From NCBI GenBank assembly GCA_017461865.1, contig JAFTVQ010000002.1, positions 1-42,204 on the forward strand: 42,204 nt of DNA. Reading direction: 5' to 3'. Of the stretch, positions 34,627 through 42,204 are shown in pieces. Position numbers and translations under genes: made by a program. Every line of letters starts with the position of its first letter. Position 1 is the first letter of the stretch. The notes under the pieces are model-generated. The model saw nothing but the letters and a program-made list of their open reading frames with translations. It made no database searches and was not told where the DNA came from. The DNA is from Lachnospiraceae bacterium (lineage in GTDB: Bacteria > Bacillota > Clostridia > Lachnospirales > Lachnospiraceae).

Positions 34627-37545
34627 TTACAAATTATTTCGCCGGATCGGCTGAATCAAAAGCGCAAGCCCTGCTAATACAAACGCCGCAACCAACAGCC
34701 ATTTCGGATCAAATCGATCGCCCGTTTCCGGTGACGCATCTTTTTGCAGCAAACGCTGACTCTCCGCCTTGATTTTTTCTCCGATTTCTCCGATGCCAGC
34801 ATATATTCCGTACGCCGAAAAATGATTGGTTCGGAACACAAAATAATTTTGTCCCTCGGATTTTTGCTTTGTCCCGTAAATCGTCTGCAGACTTCCGTTT
34901 TCACCAATGGTAACCACGCAAATATTCTGCTGCGCAATAGTTTCTGAAATCGGTATGCGTATTTCTACGGTTGTATCTCCGAAATTAGAAATCAACACAT
35001 TGCTTTTTGCCTCCAACATTTTCAAATCTAACACCTGAAGCTGTCCGTCAACCGGGCTGCCGTATTCTGCCGAAACAGCCTGTATTAATTCCTGTTCGGA
35101 AACCGGATCGGAACCCACATAAACAACATATCGTTCCTCGTCATCCAAAACTTCCGCTTTCAGCTTATCCGCATCCGGATAAGAACTGCCGTGAACGATC
35201 GTCGTTGTCTGTTCCGCTTTGCTCTCTTGTTCTGTCTTGGTCTCATCCGTTTTTTCTTCCTCTTCTAAGGAAAAAGTCGTATCAAAAGGAAATGTAGTAT
35301 CATAATCCGACAATTTACCGAGGTTCGGCGGCAAAAGAATTCCTTTCACCTTACCGTCACACCACAAATCTGCCGTTTCATATGCATCAAACGCATCCTG
35401 CTTTGCCGAGGTAACAGAATAATTCTCACCGTTCACTCTCACATAGGAAGGCACCTCAACAAGCCCTGATAATTCATCCGGATTCATCGTACAATACACA
35501 AGCTTTGCCTGTTTCAGCGCTGCATCCGAAATTGTCACAACAAGTCCGCGGAATCCCAAATAGGCTTCATCCAGTATCGAATTCTCAATATCCGTAAACT
35601 CACCGGAAACAACCGCTGTTTTAATATCCGGAAATGCAAGTGATCGATAACTATCATTTTCCAACCGAGTCGCTGTCTTTTCGTAAGACACTTTCGGCAA
35701 CGTCTTATCATGGGCAAAAACCACTGCATCGGATGTTACCAGTTTATATGCTCCCAGTCCGATTTCGGAGACATTCTTTCCGACAGCCACCTTTGTCAGC
35801 GGACAGGTCGCAAATGCCCTGTCACATATTTTTTCGACATTCTGTCCTCCGGAAACCGCAGACAGAGAGGTACATCCGTTAAATGCATCTTCACCGATTT
35901 CCACAAGTCCGTCATTCAAAACCACTTCCTGTATTTCCGTATGATTTTTAAACGCTCCGCCGGCAATTTTTTTCACTTCATCCGGAATATGAACTTTTGG
36001 TTCCGATCCCTTGTATGCAAGCAAAATGCCGTCCCCGACAACAAGAAAATCCTCACCGCCCTTTTGGCTGAGCCACTTATTTAAATATTTTGTTTCGGAA
36101 AAAGCTTCCGGCTCAATAGTTTTTACACTGCCCGGAATTTTAACCTGCTTTAATTTATCACAATGATAAAAAGCTCCATACCCGATCTGTGTTACACCGT
36201 CCGGAATCACAACCGCTTCCGCACTGGTTCTTGCAAATGCAAAATCGTCAATCCTCTCAATGGTATGTTCCATCGTCAGTTTCTTAAATGCAGAGGACTG
36301 ATAATACTTCTTTTTGGAAATGTTGTGGCTTCCGTCATCCTCCGCTGTGAAATCTGCCACAAATTCTTCCGGCTCCGGTTCCGGCACAGCCTCTTCCTGT
36401 TCCGGCTGCACAGGGTTTTCATCGTAAAACACGACTGCATTTCCCGCAACCACACGGGTTTTTCCTATCACATCCGCAGAATCCGGACCATAATAATCGG
36501 AAACATTCAACTTCGATACATCGGCCGGATTAGTCGGGTCATAGACATCAAGAATCTCTGTCGTTCCACTGTCTTCTTCCTCGTCCTCCTCCGTATCAAC
36601 CACAATCTCCTGATACCGGTCACCGATGGTATTTTCACTGACAATAGTTGTTTCTTTCTCCATCAGCAATGCAACCGATGCTTTAAACGCCTGTGCAAAC
36701 TCGTAGGCCGGCGTCCCTTCCTGCGCAACAATTTTGAGCGCATAACATCCGTCAAACGCAGTACTGTGAATATTTGTAACCGACGCAGGAAGCGTAATGG
36801 TATCAAGATCAATGCAATCCTCAAACGCCTTTGCTGCAATACGCCTTACGGAATACGGCACAGAAACGGTTTTGAGATTTTTACAGTTCGAAAAAGAATA
36901 TTCCGGAATTTCCGTCAAATGCGAAGAAAGTTCAACACTCTCCAGATTATCGCATCCCCAAAATGCATAGCGCTCAATATCCGCAACCGTATCAGGCATA
37001 TCAAAATGTTTTCCTTCCCGTCCGGCAAACACCTGAATCAGCTTTGTCATATCCCTGTTATACAATGCTCCGTCGTATAAAACAAAATAAGTGTTTTTCC
37101 TAAGATCAATGGTTTTCAGCTCATCGTCTCCCGAAAAGACACCGGCTCCCAATTCCATAACAGTATCGGAAAAACATACCGTATCCAATTCCGGACACAT
37201 GGCAAACGCTCCGCTTTCAACAGAAGAAAGCCCGGAAGAAAAATAGACCGAATCCAAATTAACACAATCACGAAACGCTCCGTTTTCAATCACTTCCACA
37301 CTGGAAGGAAATGAAACACTCTCAATACTGCGGTTTCCCGCAAACGCATCCGTGCCGATATTTTTTATACCATCAGGAACAGACACGACCGAAGCCGTGC
37401 CTGTATATGAAATCAATGTATCTCCGTCTCTTTTAAACTCCATCTGCGAACCTACAGCCTGTGCAAACGGTGCAGGAATCTGGGACAGAGCAAGCGCAAG
37501 CACTAAACATATAGCACCCACTGTTTTTTTTACTGTTTTTTTCAT
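34627..37545 (-). CDS. BspA-like leucine-rich-repeat surface protein (972 aa)
   Basis: A secreted cell-surface protein. A signal peptide (about 1-30) is followed by a first block of LRR_5/BspA-like repeats (about 55-265; units such as IGTDAFAGNRSIESVSFPSS), an acidic Glu/Pro-rich spacer (about 310-400), a second LRR block (about 425-600), a non-repeat region with a KTDETKTEQESKAEQ linker, and a C-terminal domain ending in NHFSAYGIYAG. The tail is SPETGDRFDPKW, a hydrophobic helix and a basic end, which looks like a non-canonical sorting signal. Its ATG overlaps the stop of the 1533-aa LRR gene by four bases, so the two are translationally coupled. BspA-like proteins often bind host or matrix ligands; the target here is unknown. 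Confidence 0.92.
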   Translation of the reverse strand: MKKTVKKTVGAICLVLALALSQIPAPFAQAVGSQMEFKRDGDTLISYTGTASVVSVPDGIKNIGTDAFAGNRSIESVSFPSSVEVIENGAFRDCVNLDSVYFSSGLSSVESGAFAMCPELDTVCFSDTVMELGAGVFSGDDELKTIDLRKNTYFVLYDGALYNRDMTKLIQVFAGREGKHFDMPDTVADIERYAFWGCDNLESVELSSHLTEIPEYSFSNCKNLKTVSVPYSVRRIAAKAFEDCIDLDTITLPASVTNIHSTAFDGCYALKIVAQEGTPAYEFAQAFKASVALLMEKETTIVSENTIGDRYQEIVVDTEEDEEEDSGTTEILDVYDPTNPADVSKLNVSDYYGPDSADVIGKTRVVAGNAVVFYDENPVQPEQEEAVPEPEPEEFVADFTAEDDGSHNISKKKYYQSSAFKKLTMEHTIERIDDFAFARTSAEAVVIPDGVTQIGYGAFYHCDKLKQVKIPGSVKTIEPEAFSETKYLNKWLSQKGGEDFLVVGDGILLAYKGSEPKVHIPDEVKKIAGGAFKNHTEIQEVVLNDGLVEIGEDAFNGCTSLSAVSGGQNVEKICDRAFATCPLTKVAVGKNVSEIGLGAYKLVTSDAVVFAHDKTLPKVSYEKTATRLENDSYRSLAFPDIKTAVVSGEFTDIENSILDEAYLGFRGLVVTISDAALKQAKLVYCTMNPDELSGLVEVPSYVRVNGENYSVTSAKQDAFDAYETADLWCDGKVKGILLPPNLGKLSDYDTTFPFDTTFSLEEEEKTDETKTEQESKAEQTTTIVHGSSYPDADKLKAEVLDDEERYVVYVGSDPVSEQELIQAVSAEYGSPVDGQLQVLDLKMLEAKSNVLISNFGDTTVEIRIPISETIAQQNICVVTIGENGSLQTIYGTKQKSEGQNYFVFRTNHFSAYGIYAGIGEIGEKIKAESQRLLQKDASPETGDRFDPKWLLVAAFVLAGLALLIQPIRRNNL

Positions 37546-40500
37546 TCGATCACTTTCACAATCTTGTTTTTGGATCCCTTACCAAAGAACATAATCACTG
37601 ACAATAACGCAAGTCCGATGGACAGGAACCATTTCGGATGAATAGGGTCACCGGTTGTCGGTGTGACATCCACGACGCCGCTTGTAAGATTATCTGTCTC
37701 AACATAAATTGCATACGGCGAAAAATGGGTTGTATCAAAGGTAATGCACGCAACATTATCGATGGAAGTTAATCTCGAATTCAATTTTTCAAACGCACCG
37801 TTCTTCACTGCTCCGGCTTTGTTATTACCTGCATAACCGGCAAGTGCATCCGGAAGCGGTAATGTAACCGTCACGGTAAGTCCCGCCGTATTCTCAATCT
37901 TAGAAGTTCCGGTAGAATCATACAAACTGATATCCATAGCGAAATACTTCAGGTTATCAAGCGAACCGTATTCTTTGAGAAGTGCTGCTTCTACCGCCGC
38001 GCGTGCCTCCGTACTGTCGGAAATCTTTACGACAAAGTTATCCTTTGAACCGGAAATCTTAGCGGAAACAAGATCTTTATTGGAAATACCTGTCTTGGTG
38101 ATTACCACCTTTGTATTATCACCGGTCGGAACCTTATGGATAATCGTTGTCGATGAATTTCCGCTTATGGTACCGGATGGTCTTACGGTCGAACCGCCGC
38201 CGCTTCCTGCTGTCGTTCCGTTTCCTGTCTGGGTCTGGTTATTATTGCTGTTTCCGGTACCGTTTCCGGTGCCGTTGCTGCTTCCGCCGCCGGAACTTGA
38301 CTCATTGGAGGAATCCGATGATGTCTGACCTCCCACTTCATCATCCTCGCTGTCTCCGCCTGACGAATTTTTGGAATATAATGCTTTAATCTGTATATCC
38401 GTCGTTACAGGAACCGTCGCATAGTTGGATGGCGACCATGTTGTAAATGTATATCCGCTTCTCGTCGGAACAACTGTGGTTGCTGTCGGACAACTTCCCG
38501 CTGTAACCATCTGGGTATCCAGTACCGTTCCGTCATGATCAACAAACTCGACTTTATATCGTTTCGTCGTATCTGTTGTTCCGGAACCTGAGCCTTCACC
38601 CTCCACATAATTCGGATCTTCCGTATAATATGCCTTGACAATCAGATTGCCTGTCACCTGAATGGACGTATAGTTCGATGGCGCCCAATAACTGAAAATA
38701 TATCCTTTTCTTGTCGGCGTTACATTCGGCGTTGTCGGTGTAGCTCCTTCTTTCAAATACTGGGTATCCCATGTATATAAGCCGTCAAAATCCTGGAATA
38801 CTACCGAATAAAAACCTTCAATGGTAGCTGCATTGCTCTTCTCGTAAATCGCCTTTGTCACGATGTCTTCTTTTACCTTGTCAAAGTCTTCGGTCCAGCC
38901 AACAAGAGCATATCCCTCTCTGGACGTACGCGGAGCCGTTGCACTCGCACCTTTCTTTACGGTTTCTGTCTTAAGCACATAATCATCCCAATCAAGGAAC
39001 GTTACCGTAAATGTCTGCACATAGGTCTGTGCCGTGATACCGTCTTTGTCCTGACAATACCAGTATGCCGTACTGTCCTCTGCACACTCTACCGTCAGAC
39101 CCTGGATATAATTCTGGTTGCCCATGGCATCTTCTGTAATAAATGCCGTATCATCAATACTCTGAACACCGTCCGGAATGGAAATTGTAGACAGTGCCGT
39201 GTTCCGGAATGCATATTTTCCGATTTTCTTTGCTGAATCCGGAAGACTGCAATAATAAAGCTGGATTGCACCGTCAAAACAACAATCCGGTATCACAGCT
39301 GCTTCCGCCTCATCCAAATATGCTTCCTTGATTCCGGTACAATACTGGAAGGCACACGGATCAATTGTCGTGACACCTGCAAATTCAGAAGCACTGAGTT
39401 TGGCTGCGCCGATGAGATTTCCTCTGCTTTCCAGACATTCCACAACTCTTGTAAAGTTGCCGTCTTCACCCGCACCTTTGATGATTGCTTCCTCACAGGT
39501 AAAATACGGACTTCCGCTGAAACCGACATTTGTAAGTTTTGTACAACCTGCAAACGGCATGGAAACAATCTCGGAAAGCGTACTTGGCATAGTCACATTT
39601 TCAAGCGCCGTACAATCCTGGAACGCCCGCTCACCAAGCGATTCTCCGGATGCATTTCCGCTGCTGTTCATAATAAATGTGTCCAGTGAGGTACATCCTT
39701 TAAACTCATTATCCGGTACAGATTCAATCGTCTCAAGAATAACACTCTCAACTGCAGTATTTCCGGTAAACAAATCATCTTTCAGACCTTTGATACCGTC
39801 CTCAATTACTACATGATATACTGCATCAATAACTTCCTGCTCCTCCTCCGTCAAAATCTGCGGATTGGATGGATTGGTCAGATTGTTCTGATATTTATTG
39901 TATGCCGATGCAACAATTGTATTTTCCTGATCTTTCGTGCGGACATACTCACTGTTACCGTCATACGTACTCAAACTGTAAGACTTTGTGCCCTTCAACT
40001 GTTCTTCCGTAGGAATTGCAACTACAACCGGGTATGCCGATTCAATCTGGTTGGTATTCTCATTTTTGGTTACTACCATCTGAATCTGAAGATTCTGCGG
40101 GAATCCACTGGTATATTTAATATACTGGGTCGGCGCCGCCGGATCATTATAGTTGTTGTTCACATCCATGGCATAATTGAACGGAATACAGTCGGAAGAA
40201 ATATCTCCGATAAAGCAAAGACTCTCATCCGGAATATTATCCTTGTTTGTGTCGATATCATCCATAACAACACCTGTTTTAAATGCATCCGTTCCGATTG
40301 ACTGAATTCCGAGCGCATTGTCAAAATTAACCGTACGCAGAGAGGTGCATCCTCTGAAAGCTCCTGCATCAATCACAGCAACCGAGGCCGGAATATAAAG
40401 ATATTCAATCTCTTCATTACCGCTGAATGTTCCGGACGAAATCGATGCCACGTGATATTTTGCAATGTTGTCCGGAATGATTACGTTACTTCCGTCATTG

Positions 40501-42143
40501 TTCTTATCAATCTTTTCAAAGTTTACAAGCGTGTTGGTCTCATCGACACGGAATGCATATCCGTCTACAATCTTCTCATACCAGCCTTCATATCCCGAAT
40601 CTAAATATCCGAATGCCTCTCCGTGCTTCTGTGTGTAAGTATGCGCATAGGACTGTGAATTTGCCAAGATACAGAACTCATCACTCACCTCGTAGGTATC
40701 CTGGAAAGCAGAACCTTCTCCCAGATTTGTCGCACTGAAAATATCAAGCTTTGCACCCGTATAAATATTATCGTAAGTTCCTGCGCCTACATATCCGCTA
40801 TCGGCACAATCCAGTTTCAGATTACGGGCCGGTACCTTAACGGTATCCAGGCTGCTGCATCCCGTCACGTTGTTATATTTAAATACATTATCACCGGTTC
40901 CTGCATTTTCCGGAAGCCCGAGATAAGTCAATGAAGCACAGCCGTAAAGCGTGTACTGCACCTTGTCAATATTAGCCACACGAATCGGAAACGCCATCTG
41001 GGTCAGGGACAGACAGTTATAAAACAGTCCGCTTCCCACAGTCGTAAGAGAAGTGTTACCCTTTCCGTCTTTACCGTAAATATTCACGGCAGAAAGGTTG
41101 GTACAATCCTTAAATACACAGTTGCCAAGCTTTTGTACTTCATCCGGAATCTTAACCGAAGTCAGATAGGTACATCCTGCAAAGGCATAATCACCGATCT
41201 CCACAAGGTTACTCGGCTCCACAAAGCCGATGGTGCTCATCTGGTTACAATCACGGAACGCATTGTTTCCGACACAACGGACACCGTTTTCCACCTTCAC
41301 ATTCTGCATCTGACAGCCCTTGAATGCATTGTCACCGATTCCTAAAATTTTCTCCGGAATCACAAGGGTTGAGAAGTTTGTGGCACCTTCAAACACGCCA
41401 GGTCCTGCACCTTGTGCATAATATTTTCCGTCAGAACTTGGCCCGGTACCTGCATCGTTAATCTCCACTTCATAACGGGTGCTTCCTACATACTGAACCG
41501 GAATTACAAGCGGCTCGGAAACTTTATAACTGATACTGTTATTGGAAACAATTTCCACATCGGCAGCTCCGTCAGCGCCTGCAACCACATAAAGGCTTTG
41601 ACCGGACCAATTTTCCTGCTTGGAGCCAAGACACGGAGATAAAACCATGTTCATCGCCGGCGTATTAATGCTTCCGTCCTCATTGTAAGTCGCATCTGCT
41701 TTTTCCTGTGAAACATAGTACAAATATTCATTCGAACTGTTGACTGCCACATAGTCTGTTTTGTCCTTATGATACAGGAATGCAATAATCTCACTCGGAA
41801 TCGTGAGTGATGCATTGGAAACAACATTATTGGTATCGTAATATACAACGACTCCGGTCAACTTACCGCCGTTACTTCCGTATGCAACACGGAAATTTCC
41901 ATCCGCACTGGCATACACCGGATAATTGCCACCTATGTAGTCCGGAATATAATCCGACGTTTTGAGGGTTGCTTCCGCCAAAAGCGAGGACTCTAAATCC
42001 GTAGCCGCCGCCTTTGATTCCGGAACCGGAATCAACGCTACAATAACCGCCGATACCATAAGCACCGCGGACAGCGTTCCCATAACCGTTCTCTTCAAAC
42101 GTCTGTTCAATCTTCTTTTGGTTTTCTTTTTGTTGTTTGCCAT
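37542..42143 (-). CDS. BspA-like leucine-rich-repeat surface protein with B-repeats (1533 aa)
   Basis: Giant secreted surface protein. A long basic signal peptide (about 1-47, ending near ESKAAA) is followed by a unique region, then three LRR_5/BspA-like blocks (about 255-410, 550-640 and 780-1005; units such as IGDNAFKGCQMQNVKV). Next come three InlB B-repeat/Flg_new units (about 1040-1258; for example YKVEFVDHDGTVLDTQMV), a Gly/Ser/Asn/Thr-rich flexible linker (about 1258-1330), a C-terminal domain ending in THFSPYAIYVE and the tail TPTTGDPIHPKW with hydrophobic helix and basic end. The shared tail suggests the same anchoring as the downstream LRR protein. GAGGAG precedes the ATG. An adhesin role is inference from the family. 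Confidence 0.93.
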   Translation of the reverse strand: MANNKKKTKRRLNRRLKRTVMGTLSAVLMVSAVIVALIPVPESKAAATDLESSLLAEATLKTSDYIPDYIGGNYPVYASADGNFRVAYGSNGGKLTGVVVYYDTNNVVSNASLTIPSEIIAFLYHKDKTDYVAVNSSNEYLYYVSQEKADATYNEDGSINTPAMNMVLSPCLGSKQENWSGQSLYVVAGADGAADVEIVSNNSISYKVSEPLVIPVQYVGSTRYEVEINDAGTGPSSDGKYYAQGAGPGVFEGATNFSTLVIPEKILGIGDNAFKGCQMQNVKVENGVRCVGNNAFRDCNQMSTIGFVEPSNLVEIGDYAFAGCTYLTSVKIPDEVQKLGNCVFKDCTNLSAVNIYGKDGKGNTSLTTVGSGLFYNCLSLTQMAFPIRVANIDKVQYTLYGCASLTYLGLPENAGTGDNVFKYNNVTGCSSLDTVKVPARNLKLDCADSGYVGAGTYDNIYTGAKLDIFSATNLGEGSAFQDTYEVSDEFCILANSQSYAHTYTQKHGEAFGYLDSGYEGWYEKIVDGYAFRVDETNTLVNFEKIDKNNDGSNVIIPDNIAKYHVASISSGTFSGNEEIEYLYIPASVAVIDAGAFRGCTSLRTVNFDNALGIQSIGTDAFKTGVVMDDIDTNKDNIPDESLCFIGDISSDCIPFNYAMDVNNNYNDPAAPTQYIKYTSGFPQNLQIQMVVTKNENTNQIESAYPVVVAIPTEEQLKGTKSYSLSTYDGNSEYVRTKDQENTIVASAYNKYQNNLTNPSNPQILTEEEQEVIDAVYHVVIEDGIKGLKDDLFTGNTAVESVILETIESVPDNEFKGCTSLDTFIMNSSGNASGESLGERAFQDCTALENVTMPSTLSEIVSMPFAGCTKLTNVGFSGSPYFTCEEAIIKGAGEDGNFTRVVECLESRGNLIGAAKLSASEFAGVTTIDPCAFQYCTGIKEAYLDEAEAAVIPDCCFDGAIQLYYCSLPDSAKKIGKYAFRNTALSTISIPDGVQSIDDTAFITEDAMGNQNYIQGLTVECAEDSTAYWYCQDKDGITAQTYVQTFTVTFLDWDDYVLKTETVKKGASATAPRTSREGYALVGWTEDFDKVKEDIVTKAIYEKSNAATIEGFYSVVFQDFDGLYTWDTQYLKEGATPTTPNVTPTRKGYIFSYWAPSNYTSIQVTGNLIVKAYYTEDPNYVEGEGSGSGTTDTTKRYKVEFVDHDGTVLDTQMVTAGSCPTATTVVPTRSGYTFTTWSPSNYATVPVTTDIQIKALYSKNSSGGDSEDDEVGGQTSSDSSNESSSGGGSSNGTGNGTGNSNNNQTQTGNGTTAGSGGGSTVRPSGTISGNSSTTIIHKVPTGDNTKVVITKTGISNKDLVSAKISGSKDNFVVKISDSTEARAAVEAALLKEYGSLDNLKYFAMDISLYDSTGTSKIENTAGLTVTVTLPLPDALAGYAGNNKAGAVKNGAFEKLNSRLTSIDNVACITFDTTHFSPYAIYVETDNLTSGVVDVTPTTGDPIHPKWFLSIGLALLSVIMFFGKGSKNKIVKVIE

Positions 42144-42170
42144 GTTTGCTCTCCTCTTTCAAGAACTTCT

Positions 42171-42198
42171 ATTGTATCCGTTTTGCCACCACAACAAA
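42171..42198 (-). promoter_or_regulatory. Weak promoter candidate for the LRR operon
   Basis: Minus-strand TACAAT (42171-42176) is a good -10 box about 28 bases before the ATG. The -35 is poor (TTTGTT with 16-bp spacing), so an activator or alternative factor may be involved. Confidence 0.45.
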
Positions 42199-42204
42199 AC
42201 GACC

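Noticed and set aside
36163..37080. 305-codon open frame on the plus strand
   Set aside because: Antisense to the 972-aa LRR gene. The product is Arg/Ile/Cys/Phe-rich without domains, as expected from the reverse of an LRR coding sequence.
37542..42143. Recent horizontal transfer or phage tail fibre origin of the giant genes
   Set aside because: Codon and base use resemble the neighbours, no mobility genes or direct repeats flank them, and the domains are typical of BspA-like surface proteins.

Overview
The window looks like a chromosomal segment of an anaerobic Clostridia bacterium, most likely Lachnospiraceae (the Roseburia / Eubacterium / Butyrivibrio neighbourhood). Grounds: moderately AT-rich DNA, strong GGAGG ribosome binding sites, sigma-A type promoters with 17-18 bp spacers, a citrate synthase of the 2-isopropylmalate-synthase-like (Re) type next to a eukaryotic-type NADP isocitrate dehydrogenase, and very large BspA-like leucine-rich-repeat surface proteins. 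Genus assignment is inference. I find 31 protein genes, 28 of them on the minus strand, and no rRNA, tRNA, CRISPR array, insertion sequence or prophage. No gene-free stretch exceeds about 155 bases.

Layout, left to right. 1-5867: glycogen branching enzyme (cut by the window edge), a DUF1015 protein, a small unknown plus-strand gene, and serA-serC (serine synthesis). 5874-11887: leuB-ilvD-ilvB (branched-chain amino acids) with an L,D-transpeptidase at the tail of the same apparent transcript. 11934-13327: a DUF815 AAA+ ATPase with its own promoter. 13333-22171: an eight-gene minus-strand signalling operon. 22178-23546: a divergent polytopic membrane protein, apparently leaderless. 23550-26079: yajC, tgt and a VanY-type carboxypeptidase. 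26074-27331: aroC on the plus strand. 27332-33657: a five-gene operon with Re-type citrate synthase, a GntR/FCD regulator, isocitrate dehydrogenase, an MBOAT acyltransferase and its SGNH partner. 33675-42204: a cytoplasmic-looking subtilisin and two large LRR surface proteins with matching, unusual cell-wall-anchor-like C-termini.

The most interesting region is the signalling operon. In transcription order it encodes an exported Ig-like/beta-rich surface protein, a membrane-anchored FecR-domain protein, a cyclic-nucleotide-binding PP2C phosphatase, a CHASE2-transmembrane class III adenylate cyclase, a TIM-barrel sugar-phosphate-isomerase-like protein, an RsbW-like HATPase, a STAS anti-sigma-factor antagonist and a GGDEF diguanylate cyclase, ending in a terminator. 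One promoter lies before the first gene and gaps are 30 bp or less, with one ATGA overlap. This arrangement suggests a route from an extracellular cue through cAMP and a partner-switching pair to c-di-GMP. All catalytic motifs checked are intact, but the wiring is inference from gene order and domain content.

Other regulatory architecture read directly from sequence: a perfect 18-bp palindrome over the -10 box of the citrate synthase operon (probable GntR operator), two divergent promoters sharing the same self-complementary -35 hexamer between vanY and aroC, a terminator whose U-run merges with the next -35 box, and a terminator whose 3' arm may double as the ribosome binding site of the subtilisin gene.
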